A DNA stretch of 29,465 nt. Source: DASVLX01 sp035552275. Its GTDB lineage: Bacteria; Actinomycetota; Actinomycetes; Mycobacteriales; Pseudonocardiaceae. The stretch lies in the NCBI GenBank assembly GCA_035552275.1, contig DASZLR010000112.1:1-29465 (forward strand). Direction: 5' to 3'. The notes under the pieces were generated by a model. It was given only the letters and a program-made list of their open reading frames with translations, had not been told where the DNA came from and made no database searches. Both the position numbers and the translations under genes were made by a program. Positions 18,923 to 26,826 of this stretch are shown one piece after another (within the stretch, counting starts at the first letter, position 1; every line of letters begins with the position of its first letter).

Positions 18923-19858
18923 TCAGTTCGGGCAGGTGCCCTGGTGCGCTGAGAGAGTTGGATCGTCCGCCGGCTCGACTATGGGACAGAGGAACTGGTC
19001 GTAGCGGGTGTCGTTGTCCAGGAACCGCTTCATCCAGGAAATGGCGTATTTGGCGATCGTGGGGGTCGGTGTCAGTGCGGTGCCGTGGTTGCCGCCGGCC
19101 AGTTCCAGGTATTGCTTGTCCAGCATCTCCGGCAGCTGTTGGTAAGCCTGCAAAGAATAAATGAGGTCGGGCGCGGTGACGTCGAACTGCGCCCCGATGA
19201 ACATCGTCGGTGTGCGCACGTTCGACAGGTCGGCGGTGATGTCCCATTCGGACAGTGGGATGGCCGCCTTCAGTGTCGGGTCGTTCGCCTCGGCCTCCAC
19301 GGCGCCCCCGCCGCCCAGCGAGTGGCCCATCACACCCAACCGGTTCGGGTCCACCTCGGCCCGCACCGGACTGCTCCCGGTGAGGTAGTCCAGCGCGGAG
19401 CGCAACTCGTCGCCACGGGTGCTGGGTGGGTCGTACACGCTCAGCGTCGAGATCGTGAACACCACGAATCCCTGGGCCGCCAGCAGGGGTCCGTACCAGC
19501 CGATCGTGGCGTCGGTGCCCATGATTCCCGGCGAGATCGCGATGCCGGCGTAACTGCCCTGACTGGTGTCGGTCGGGTAGAAGATGATCCCGCCGCCGAA
19601 GCCGGCGCCGGGCGGCACGCTCACCGTGGCGATCTGGAACGGTCCCTGGCCGGATTCGATGCCGGCCTCCGTCGGGTCCGGTCCCTTCTGAAACGGATTG
19701 CCGCCCGGATCGCCAGCCGGGACAGCGGTCGGGACGCCGCTCACCGCGTGCCCGGCGGGCGCGCCGATCAGCAGCCCGACGGCCAGCACGGCGAGTACGG
19801 CGGCGAGCGCGCCGAACCACCCCGGTCTCGGTCGTCGGCCCTGTCCTGGCCTGGTCAT
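18923..19858 (-). CDS. Secreted polyester hydrolase of the actinobacterial cutinase / PETase-like family
   Basis: A 311-residue alpha/beta hydrolase. Residues 1-38 form a secretion signal (basic start, long Ala/Leu/Val core, AGHA before the cut). The mature part follows Thermobifida-type cutinases closely: NPFQKGPDPTEAGIES, GFGGGIIFYPTDT, the oxyanion loop ISPGIMGT, nucleophile Ser180 in GHSLGGGG, Trp205 in LSEWDIT, Asp226 in GAQFDVTAP, His258 in GGNHGTA, RFLDNDTRYDQFLCP, and the C-terminal disulfide pair Cys291/Cys309. The loop has Ile112 where known PET-degrading relatives have Tyr. I chose ATG 19858; an ATG at 19903 has no ribosome-binding site and weakens the signal. The likely substrates are cutin-like or synthetic polyesters. 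Confidence 0.88.
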   Translation of the reverse strand: MTRPGQGRRPRPGWFGALAAVLAVLAVGLLIGAPAGHAVSGVPTAVPAGDPGGNPFQKGPDPTEAGIESGQGPFQIATVSVPPGAGFGGGIIFYPTDTSQGSYAGIAISPGIMGTDATIGWYGPLLAAQGFVVFTISTLSVYDPPSTRGDELRSALDYLTGSSPVRAEVDPNRLGVMGHSLGGGGAVEAEANDPTLKAAIPLSEWDITADLSNVRTPTMFIGAQFDVTAPDLIYSLQAYQQLPEMLDKQYLELAGGNHGTALTPTPTIAKYAISWMKRFLDNDTRYDQFLCPIVEPADDPTLSAHQGTCPN

Positions 19859-20411
19859 CCGCACATCTCGCCTTCGCCGCCCGTCGATCAGCACGGTAAG
19901 CATGCCCGGGTGATGGGAGAGTGAAGCACGTGGGACTGCCTGCCGGCCACCGGTGAGGTGACCGACAGACGGCCGGGGACGCCCGCGGCCGGCGGCGATA
20001 CCGGCGAGTGTCCGCCGTGGCGCGGGCTCCGGGGGTCGGCGCCGTTGTCAGGTGAGCCGACGGGGCTTCCTGATGCGAGGACAGCGCCAACTCGTCTCCA
20101 TCCAATAATAAATTCTGTCAATTATCGGTACGGTAGAGTACGCAATAATTCCGGTCAATGAGTTGATCTCAACAACTTTTAGTTGATCATTCGGTGTTCG
20201 AAATGTGTCAACGTGAGCGCGGCTGTGACGATGTCACCGACCCTGCTCGGGCTGGCGGTGATGTGCCGCAGGCTGCGCCAGCGGCCAGTGAGCTTCCGTG
20301 TCAAGTCCGGGCGTGTTGCAGTTAGCCTCGGCTCCGCTCGGCATTTCGCTCGCTCATGTCGGTTTCGTCGAGTTCAATGTGTGGCTGATGGATCGACGAT
20401 CTGGATGGTGA
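19859..20411. other. Gene-free stretch with an AT-rich patch
   Basis: I see no credible gene in these 553 nt. Bases 20098-20215 are strikingly AT-rich compared with the surroundings and contain AGTTGATC twice (20161-20168 and 20181-20188), plus GTTGATCTCAAC, an inverted repeat followed by TTTT (20162-20180). This may be a relic of horizontally acquired DNA, a promoter region for the following decayed gene, or a recombination site. It marks the left edge of the accessory region. Confidence 0.4.
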
Positions 20412-21087
20412 GTGGCGATGAGGGCGGTTGACTTCTTCTTCGAGGCGGAGCCTGGCTTCGACTTCGATGGTGAATTCATCCCGCGAGTGCTGGACGAGGA
20501 CCTGGTCAAGGTGCTGCGGGCAGGTCCACTCGATGGCATCGCCGACGAGTCTGCGGCCATCGGGATGCTCGATCTTGTCCATGACCAGCTGGGCCGTTAT
20601 GGCACTGACGGCTCCCAGGACCTGCTCGATCCCAGATCGAGCTGGCGATCAGGACCCTCGAGACCGTGACCTTGCGTGTAGGCGTTGCGCTGCAGGTTCC
20701 CTTCCGGGATTTCATGAGGTTCCGGTCGTATTGGCTGCGCAACGACGCATCCGGGTCATGGCAGGCGCGGCGGGACATCCTGGAAGCGATATTCGAGCCA
20801 GTGCGCGAACGCTGCGGCTGATGGAAGCCCAGCCGATTGACGCCCGGTTGCAGCAGCGCTCGCTTGCCGACCTGCAAGATCCATTAGCGATTCTGGAGCA
20901 CCTCCAGCGGATCCAGGATCGCGATCGTCACCGACCCGGCGCAGGTCATCGGCAGCGCGAAGGAGCTCATTGAGAGCACCGCAAAGGTGGTGTTGACCGA
21001 GCTGGGCCTGCCGGTCGATGACAAGGCGGACGTTCCTGCTCTGGTGAAAGACGCCCAGATCGCCCTGGGCCTTCACCCGAGTTCGCA
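20412..21087 (+). pseudogene. Decayed abortive-infection family gene (Abi_C domain), several frameshifts
   Basis: Protein-like segments run on in the same direction but in different frames. Frame 1 (20412 to about 20635) gives MRAVDFFFEAEPGFDFDGEF to DLVHDQLGRYG. A second frame (20639-20821) gives ELAIRTLETVTLRVGV, FRDFMRFRSYW and GSWQARRDILEAIFEPV. A third (from about 20800) gives MEAQPIDARLQQRSLADLQ to EHLQRIQ. From 20921 the second frame resumes with TDPAQVIGSAKELIEST and LPVDDKADVPALVKDAQIALGL. The last part matches the abortive-infection C-terminal domain (Abi_C, PF14355) in pattern. Similarity to anything stops near 21087, so the 3' end is lost. At least three frameshifts make it non-functional. 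Bases 21088-21288 hold nothing I can name. Confidence 0.65.
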
Positions 21088-21288
21088 AGCGACTGGGCCT
21101 AACGTGGCACAGCCCGAACTTTTCGGTCCTCGTCGAGGACCCGGCAATCGCGATCCGGCCCGTAAGAACCATCTTCTTCCGGCAAGTGATGCGAGGTGAA
21201 CCGGGTTCCGCCAGGACCTCAGACTGCTTCCTTGGCATGTGGGCGAGCTTGCGTGGCGACCTGATCAATGTTCGACATGGGAGCACGG

Positions 21289-22046
21289 TCAGGATGGTTG
21301 CGCACGGAGCATGCCTGTCCGGTCGTGGCAGCCGAGGTACCGGAATTCCTGCTGTCCCTGCCTCGGTGACGGTGACCTCGTGGTAGAGCCGCAGTCGGGC
21401 GTCGGCGCCCATCGTCGACAGGTACTTCAGTGCCGCCCGGAAGATCGCGACGTGTGTCGGATGCGACTCCGACCAGGTCTCCAGATCTTCCAAGCTCCGC
21501 CACCAGTTCATGCCGAAGGTTTTGTCGGTCTCGGCACCGTCGTCGGTAGCCGTGCTCCTGGATCTCACCGCTGAGCTGGTCTGACGCGACGGACACGCCC
21601 TCTGTGCGGTCGCTGGAGAACAGCGTCTCGAAGCGCCGGGTGATCGGCCGGACCACTTCGCTGAAAAAGCCCGCCGCAGCTGACCTGTGCTGTGGGCCCG
21701 TCCACGACTCGTGGTGGTCGCGCCAGCGGTCGAAATCCTCGGGGTCGGTCCAGTAGAGGATGTTGAGGGTGGTGTGGTGGCCGGCTTCGTCCACGTAACG
21801 CGCCTGGTCGCGGTGGGCCGGGCCGTCGATGCCGTGCGCGCTGGCAAGCAGTTCGGCGAGTGCGTCGGTCACGACGGCCGGGGGCTCCGGCGTCGCGTAT
21901 TGCACGCCCAGGTACGCCATCACCACCTGCTCCACGGCGGGGTCGAAGCGTGCCGAAAACGATGGATACGGCGGCCGGAAGCTCTCCGACTTGCGGGGTG
22001 GGTGGACCCGTTCGACGGTCAGATGTGCCGGGATCGCGGACTCCAT
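21289..22046 (-). pseudogene. Broken phenylacetaldoxime dehydratase (heme-containing aldoxime dehydratase)
   Basis: The start MESAIPAHL (ATG 22046, 4 nt after the nitrilase stop), RPPYPSFSARFDP, VVMAYLGVQY and DGPAHRDQARYVDEAG is typical of the roughly 350-residue aldoxime dehydratases. After EIQEHGY the frame is lost at about 21550. The next frame resumes with TFGMNWWRSLEDLETWSESHPTHVAIF and LRLYHEVTV, which hold the heme-ligand and distal histidines. A second shift near 21350 leads to the true end EFRYLGCHDRTGMLRAQPS at 21289. Roughly 100 residues of the middle are missing, where the family has its other catalytic residues (Arg and Ser). The gene should be inactive. It would have converted aldoximes to nitriles for the adjacent nitrilase. 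Confidence 0.85.
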
Positions 22047-22050
22047 GCCG

Positions 22051-23070
22051 TCACCGCGCCTCTGTTGTCGCCGAGACGAGTTCGACGTCATCGAACTCCG
22101 GCGCGGTGGACTTCGGCTCCGCTCCACTGTGGACGATCTTCGGCGCGGGAGCGAGGTTGACCTGGAGCCGGAAGATGTCCGGCCGTGAGTAATGTCCGAC
22201 CGGGTCGGCTGCGGACTTCGCGATCGCGATGAGCGAGAAGTCCAGGTCCGCGAACAGGAGCCCTTCCTCGGTCTCGCCAAGTGGCTCGGCCAGTTCGCTG
22301 CCTTCCGGACCGTAGATCCGCGCGAACCCACCGCCCTGCAGCAGCAACTGCTTCTTCGGGTCCGTGTCGCAGAACAGCTCGTGCGCGCCCGCGCCCACGA
22401 CCGCGCATGGCGCGAGCACGAACGTCTGGCCCTCGACCGCGTACACGAGGCTGGCGGCGTTGCTGACCTCCGGACCCAGCGCCTTGGCGGCACCGCGGTA
22501 GACGGAGAAGCTCGGCCAGGAGGCAACGTGGATCTGCTCGCCCAGGCTGTACATCGTGTACTTGGTCAGCGGCTGGAAATGTTCCCAGCAGTTGAGCGCA
22601 CCCAGCCGGCCCAACCGGGTGTCGTGCACCTGGATGTCGCTGCCATCGCCTTCGCCGAACACGCTGCGCTCGACATGGGTCGGCTTCAGCTTGCGGCGCA
22701 CCGACAGCAGCGTGCCGGTGTCGTCGATGAACGCCTGTGCCATGTAGAGGCTGCCGCCGTCGCGCTCGCTGAAGCCCAGCACGACGTGGATCCCATGCTC
22801 GCCGGCCGCCTGGGCGATCCGGTCCATTTCGGCGCCGTCGCGCGTCATCGAGTTCTCGCTGTAGCGGGCGACGAACTGCATGCCCCAGGCGGGAGAGTCG
22901 AGCCAGATCCACCACGGATAGCCCGGCAGGAATGTCTCCGGGAAGGCGACGAGCTGTGCGCCACCGCGGGCGGCCTCGGCGATGAGGTCGACGACCTGGT
23001 CGACGCCCGCGGCGAGATCGAGCCATCGCGGTTCTGCCTGGACGGCGGCGACGCGTACTTGCTGTGTCAT
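22051..23070 (-). CDS. Nitrilase (arylacetonitrilase/aliphatic nitrilase type)
   Basis: A 339-residue carbon-nitrogen hydrolase with the full catalytic triad: Glu45 (AFPETFLPGYPWW), Lys127 (RRKLKPTHVERSVFGEGDG) and Cys161 (LGALNCWEHFQPL). It hydrolyses nitriles to carboxylic acids and ammonia in the cytoplasm. The conserved PTHVER and NCWEH segments are those of true nitrilases rather than amidases. ATG 23070 has a good GGGAGG 6 nt upstream. It lies downstream of an AraC-type regulator and upstream of a broken aldoxime dehydratase on the same strand, the classic aldoxime-nitrile pathway order. The frame is intact although its partner gene is ruined. Confidence 0.92.
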   Translation of the reverse strand: MTQQVRVAAVQAEPRWLDLAAGVDQVVDLIAEAARGGAQLVAFPETFLPGYPWWIWLDSPAWGMQFVARYSENSMTRDGAEMDRIAQAAGEHGIHVVLGFSERDGGSLYMAQAFIDDTGTLLSVRRKLKPTHVERSVFGEGDGSDIQVHDTRLGRLGALNCWEHFQPLTKYTMYSLGEQIHVASWPSFSVYRGAAKALGPEVSNAASLVYAVEGQTFVLAPCAVVGAGAHELFCDTDPKKQLLLQGGGFARIYGPEGSELAEPLGETEEGLLFADLDFSLIAIAKSAADPVGHYSRPDIFRLQVNLAPAPKIVHSGAEPKSTAPEFDDVELVSATTEAR

Positions 23071-23090
23071 GAGTGGCCTCCCGGAAACCT

Positions 23091-23152
23091 GGTACGGGGT
23101 ACCGACTCACTGTCTTCGGCGCGGGCGGGACACGGACTGGCAGTACGTGCCA
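23091..23152 (-). promoter_or_regulatory. Nitrilase upstream region with two palindromes, possible regulator sites
   Basis: Between the regulator stop and the nitrilase start are two perfect inverted repeats: TGGCA-gtacg-TGCCA (23138-23152) and GGTAC-ggg-GTACC (23091-23103). They could be binding sites of the adjacent AraC-type regulator, or the first could be a short terminator hairpin after the regulator gene. The latter is weak, with no T-run. Confidence 0.35.
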
Positions 23153-23154
23153 GA

Positions 23155-24129
23155 TCACTGACCAGCAGTGCCTGCGGCGCGGAACTCTCCCGGTGTGCAT
23201 CCGGTTTCGTGTCGGAAGACCCGGTAGAACTGACGCTCGGCGGCGAACCCGCACGCCAGCGCGATCGACTCGAGTGGCCGTGAACTGTCCGCGCGCAACA
23301 GCGCCCGAGCGTGCTCGATGCGGATGCTGCGCAACAGGGTCCCGATTCCGCCTTGGGTGCCTTCGAACAGCCGGTAGAGCGTCCGCCGGGAGATCAGGCA
23401 CGCTTGCGCCACGTCGTCCACGGTCAGCCCCGGATCGCCGTGCCGGGCCCGCAAGAACGCCAGGACCTGTTGGCGCGCAAGCGAACCGGTCGCGTTGGCC
23501 TGGCGCGCGCGCCCGCTGGAGAGCATCAGCGTGGACGCCAGCAGGCCACGGCCGTGTGCCGCCAGCGACGTCGCCGCCGGGGGATCGGTCTGGTAGATCC
23601 GGGACAGTCCATAGAAGAACTGCGCCACCACACCGGCCGGATTGTCACCACCGAGTTTCGTCGCGGTGACACCGCCGGCGTCACGCAGTCCGGTCTCGGC
23701 GAGTATGTCGCCGAGCGGAACCTGAACGACGACCTGCTCGAAGGCGTCGTCGAAATGCAAGGTGTACGGGCGTGTGCTGTCATACAGCGCCATCGAGCCC
23801 CGATCGAGCACGGCGACGCGGCCGTCCTGTTCGATCCGGCCGTGCCCTTTGGTCTGGATGCTCGCGAGGAGGTATTCCTCGCCTGCCCGAGCGATGAGCC
23901 GCGGGGTGCGGCGGACCCGCTGCCCGCCCGCGCGGACCGTGGAGATCTCGAACGCGGCCAGGTCGGCGTGCACGATCTGGCCGGCGAAGGAACCTTTCCT
24001 GGTGGGCACGGCCGACAGTTGGACGAATGTGTCGCAGATCAAGTCCCGCCAGTACTCGAATGCACGCGACTCCTCCACCGCCGAGGTCGACCAGACATCG
24101 GCGGCGCCAGCAGGTGCCGGGCCACTCAT
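23155..24129 (-). CDS. AraC-family transcriptional regulator of the nitrilase cluster
   Basis: A 324-residue regulator. The N-terminal two-thirds resemble the AraC_binding_2 (cupin-like) ligand domain: FEYWRDLICDTFVQL near residue 24, DRGSMALYDSTRPYTLHFDDAFEQVVVQVP near 110-137. The C-terminal AraC/XylS DNA-binding domain (about 215-320) shows both helix-turn-helix units, LTVDDVAQACLISRRTLYRLFE and PLESIALACGFAAERQFYRVFRHETGCTPGEFR. Regulators of this type, such as those near aldoxime dehydratase and nitrilase genes in Rhodococcus, activate the pathway in response to nitriles or lactams. It lies 84 nt upstream of the nitrilase on the same strand. ATG 24129 lacks a strong ribosome-binding site. 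Confidence 0.87.
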   Translation of the reverse strand: MSGPAPAGAADVWSTSAVEESRAFEYWRDLICDTFVQLSAVPTRKGSFAGQIVHADLAAFEISTVRAGGQRVRRTPRLIARAGEEYLLASIQTKGHGRIEQDGRVAVLDRGSMALYDSTRPYTLHFDDAFEQVVVQVPLGDILAETGLRDAGGVTATKLGGDNPAGVVAQFFYGLSRIYQTDPPAATSLAAHGRGLLASTLMLSSGRARQANATGSLARQQVLAFLRARHGDPGLTVDDVAQACLISRRTLYRLFEGTQGGIGTLLRSIRIEHARALLRADSSRPLESIALACGFAAERQFYRVFRHETGCTPGEFRAAGTAGQ

Positions 24130-24261
24130 CCGGTAATGATGCGTCGCTCACCCGCCGATGTCCACACCCACCAGCCCACGCCACGAACGCGCAGGCTGGT
24201 GAACGCCACATTCGTCGCCACCCCACACGCCCAGGCGCGGCGTTCCCAGCCGCTGCAATGT

Positions 24262-24325
24262 GTCCAAGGGTGAAGTCAACCACTGCTGGAGCCAAAATCC
24301 GCGACGACAGGTGGAGCCAACTCAC
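24262..24325 (-). mobile_element. Probable terminal fragment of an insertion sequence
   Basis: TGGAGCCAA occurs at 24287-24295 and again at 24312-24320, 25 nt apart in direct orientation, in a short stretch that abruptly ends the reading frame of the gene to its right. Multiple short terminal repeats of this kind are typical of IS21-type ends. No transposase accompanies it. The remaining bases 24130-24261 upstream of the AraC-type gene hold nothing recognisable. Confidence 0.35.
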
Positions 24326-24436
24326 TTGACGAGACCCATCCTCGCCGGTCGCGGTCACGACCAGCCCGTCCGAGGACAGGTTGCTCGGTCGCTGATAGTC
24401 CGCCGGCGGGAGCGTGGCTCGCCGTCCGGGGCTCAC
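24326..24436 (-). pseudogene. Truncated second gene of the recombinase operon
   Basis: A GTG at 24436 overlaps the integrase stop codon (GTGA), and the first 37 codons give a protein-like sequence starting MSPGRRATLPPADYQRP and containing SSDGLVVTATGEDG. Coding character then breaks off at about 24326, where the probable IS end begins. It looks like the 5' stub of a gene once co-translated with the tyrosine recombinase, as in multi-recombinase operons. The product cannot be named with certainty. Confidence 0.4.
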
Positions 24437-26382
24437 GCGTTCACGTCCTGGGGAACATCGAGGATCAGCCCCGTTTGCTCGGCCAACCGAGTCAGCAATT
24501 CGTCGGCGCTCTCGTCGCTGGCGTCGTTGAGCAAGGTGTCCAGCTGCAGACCTCGGACCGGTTCCAGGTAGACCTCCTTGGTCGTCTCCTCCGAGGCGTG
24601 GCCGAGCAGGTCCTTCACCAAGGACCAGACGTTGCCGTAGACCGTCTCGTAGTACTTGCGGTCAGCGGCAGACAAGCCCAGCCGCCGGTCCAGCGCGTAG
24701 TGCAGCGAGATCACCATCTGCAACGCGAACGAGTGACGCAGCATGTGCGGCGAACAGAACACCTTCAGCCCCTGCGCCGCGCAACGGGCGTTTGCCAGGC
24801 CGAAGACCCTGTTCCAGGAGCGGTAGCGCATCGGCAACCCCGCCTCGGTCAGCGAGACCGCCATCGGCTCGATCCCGTGCCCACCCTCGACGTAGAGGTT
24901 CAGCCGAGCCAGATCATCGAGATCGTCCAACGTGGACTTGCCTGGGCGGCCGTGCTCGTCCACCCACTGCACCGTGCCCCGGCCGGTGACGTTGCGCACC
25001 AGCCAGCAGGTCGCAAGCGCGTCGTAGACGCCAGCTCGCTGAGCCCGGGCCACCGCCTCGGCCCGGCTGCTCACCCGGTAAGCGTCGATCGCCTTGAGCG
25101 CCGAGCGGGCGACGTAGAAGTACCGGTCCGCGCGTTTCGCTGTAGCCGCCGCGACGTGCGCCGCGTAGTACCGCTGGGACACCGCCATGTCTGGAAGCTC
25201 CACTAGCAGCAGCGAACCAGCCTCCCGTCGGCGCAGTCCGCTGCTGACCAGCAGGTCGGCGAACGCGGCGTCGCGTCCGTCATTGCGGCCCCGCCAGCTC
25301 GTGTCGGGCACGCCGCCGGCGGTGTAGCCGCGCAACCCGACGTCCCGCCATACGCGGTAAGCGCGCGGCGTCAACCACTTCACGTTGTAGCTGCGAGTGT
25401 CGGTGGGTGCCAGCTCCGGCACCTTCACCGAGCTGCCGTCCGGCAGCTGCTTCGTGCGCAGCACCACCGGGCTGCCAGTCATGTGGCGGCGGCTGACCGC
25501 CCAGTCGTAGAACAAGCGGAACGCCGCCAGCTCCCGCCCCCACTTCGAGCCCCCGATACGCCCCGGATTGTTCATGTCCCGACGCCGCCAGTACTCGTAG
25601 TCCTCAAGGTCCTCGGCCCGGATCTCGTCCCAGTTCCGGCCGCGCTGCCACAGGAAGGTGAACAGGAGGCGGTAGTCCAGTACGTACGACTCCTGCGTCC
25701 CGCGCGCACGGGTCGCGAACCGCGAACGCCGGAAGAACTCGCTCAGCCGCGGATCCACTCGGTAGTCCGGCGCCACCAGAATGGGCTGCCGACGCCGGAA
25801 CCCGAGCCGCTCCTCGCGCTGCGCGAGATCAGACCATGCATCGCTTCGACTCGGACCTTGGAGCGCAGCCCCTCCGGTCCAGTACAACTTCCACTCGCTC
25901 GGCATCCGCCCCAACATCCCTGCAACTTGATCTTGGACAACACGGGGACTGTAAACGGAATTCGGCACCGCGAACCCTCGCTCGCCCAAGCACCGCAGCC
26001 CGCGCAACAAGGCGTTGTACGTGCGGTTGTCCACGTCGAGGACCTGACCGTCGGTGGGTCGTTTGATCGGGGTGTGCACCCCGATTCCCGCGCCGGCGTA
26101 TCCACCGTCGGCCAGCGTGGGCAAGTCCAGCTGGGACGCGGCCCAGTACAACGCGCCCAGCACGTGCTCGCGTGCGGCCCTCAGGTCGTGTACCGATCCG
26201 GGTTCGACCTCCGACACCCACAACGGAACACCGTCCGGTGCCGAGAGCGCCTGGATGTTCCCGCCGGGTTCGTGGGCTTTCCCGGAAAACCACAGGTCGA
26301 TCTGCTTGCCCTGCACGCTGGTGGTCTTCTCGCCGCACCGATCGGTGGAGAACACCTTCCCGTCGAGGATCACGAAGGCCAC
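24433..26382 (-). CDS. Tyrosine recombinase (integrase) fused in frame behind an IS5-type transposase fragment
   Basis: One open frame of 649 codons. Residues 1 to about 138 are the catalytic part of an IS5-family DDE transposase: VILDGKVF with D7, TTSVQGKQIDLWFSGKAH, GVPLWVSEVEPGSVHD, TLADGGY with D92, and ALLRGLRCLGERGFA with E134. From about 140 the sequence is a phage-type integrase: a SAM-like N-terminal domain (about 215-300), then the catalytic domain with R384 (SGLRRRE), H546-x-x-R549 (HMLRHSF), H595 (LLGHASEE) and Y605 (VYLEP). All recombinase residues are kept. The native integrase start is replaced; M156 or M160 could initiate internally. Whether a fused protein is made is unknown. 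Confidence 0.8.
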   Translation of the reverse strand: MAFVILDGKVFSTDRCGEKTTSVQGKQIDLWFSGKAHEPGGNIQALSAPDGVPLWVSEVEPGSVHDLRAAREHVLGALYWAASQLDLPTLADGGYAGAGIGVHTPIKRPTDGQVLDVDNRTYNALLRGLRCLGERGFAVPNSVYSPRVVQDQVAGMLGRMPSEWKLYWTGGAALQGPSRSDAWSDLAQREERLGFRRRQPILVAPDYRVDPRLSEFFRRSRFATRARGTQESYVLDYRLLFTFLWQRGRNWDEIRAEDLEDYEYWRRRDMNNPGRIGGSKWGRELAAFRLFYDWAVSRRHMTGSPVVLRTKQLPDGSSVKVPELAPTDTRSYNVKWLTPRAYRVWRDVGLRGYTAGGVPDTSWRGRNDGRDAAFADLLVSSGLRRREAGSLLLVELPDMAVSQRYYAAHVAAATAKRADRYFYVARSALKAIDAYRVSSRAEAVARAQRAGVYDALATCWLVRNVTGRGTVQWVDEHGRPGKSTLDDLDDLARLNLYVEGGHGIEPMAVSLTEAGLPMRYRSWNRVFGLANARCAAQGLKVFCSPHMLRHSFALQMVISLHYALDRRLGLSAADRKYYETVYGNVWSLVKDLLGHASEETTKEVYLEPVRGLQLDTLLNDASDESADELLTRLAEQTGLILDVPQDVNA

Positions 26383-26681
26383 GCCGTCGACCTTGGCTCG
26401 GTTGAGGCTTCGTGCAGGTCGGGTGCTTGCTCGGCGAGCACGGCGATGACCTCGTCCAGATAGCGGTAACCAGTGGCGCGGGAGATACCCGCATCGCGTG
26501 CCAGCGCGGTCACATCGCCGTTCTGGCGAAACCAGCGCAGCCCGAGCACCGCCTGGTTGAAGCAGGTCAGCGCCCTGGCTCCGGTGCGGGTGCCACGTCG
26601 ACGGCGTTCAGCGCGCAGCAAGCGACTCAGGTATTGGGCCAGCTCGCGGGAGACGTCGAGTGTGGCACGATAGGTAATCAC
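26370..26681 (-). pseudogene. IS5-family transposase, N-terminal part (frame broken)
   Basis: Starting at GTG 26681 the product begins VITYRATLDVSRELAQYLSR and includes the helix-turn-helix VTALARDAGISRATGYRYLDE, the DNA-binding start of this IS5-type transposase. After DLHEAS (near 26407) the expected continuation LNRAKVDGVAFVILDG lies in the neighbouring frame, which is the start of the fusion gene. No slippery heptamer is visible at the shift, so this is more likely a disabling mutation than programmed frameshifting. An ATG at 26723 is an alternative but less family-like start. Confidence 0.75.
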
Positions 26682-26740
26682 GTGGAGTCCTCGGTGTAGA
26701 TGGATCTTGTGGTGAGAACTCATCTACCAGGGACTCCACG
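26681..26740 (-). promoter_or_regulatory. Hairpin covering the transposase ribosome-binding site and start
   Basis: CGTGGAGTCC (26681-26690) pairs exactly with GGACTCCACG (26731-26740), and inside it GTAGATG (26696-26702) pairs with CATCTAC (26721-26727). In a transcript entering from outside, the first arm would fold onto the AGGA and GTG of the transposase start. Such structures protect several IS elements from expression by read-through. The function here is inferred. Confidence 0.55.
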
Positions 26741-26826
26741 CCTTTTTGTGCACTGTCCCATATGGATGTATTGCCCGTGTCGTCCGAACTCAGACGCCAA
26801 TAGTTGGTGAGATCACCTCAATGGAG

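Larger units (their letters stand above)
25968..26758 (-). mobile_element. Remnant of an IS5-family insertion sequence, 3' end lost
   Basis: The span covers the transposase from its start region to the junction with the integrase near 25968. The transposase-start end is probably marked by GGGACAGTGCAC (minus strand, 26747-26758), the last bases before unrelated sequence. The opposite end and its inverted repeat are missing because the element stops abruptly after the DDE glutamate region, where the usual C-terminal 30-40 residues are replaced by the integrase. The frame is also broken near 26410, so the element should not move by itself. Confidence 0.65.

Noticed and set aside
20183..20431. 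82-codon frame in the gap before the Abi-type pseudogene
   Set aside because: No ribosome-binding site, no protein-like pattern, and overlap with the start of the pseudogene.
26400..26420. Programmed ribosomal frameshift in the IS transposase
   Set aside because: No slippery heptamer or downstream structure is visible; simple mutation is more likely.
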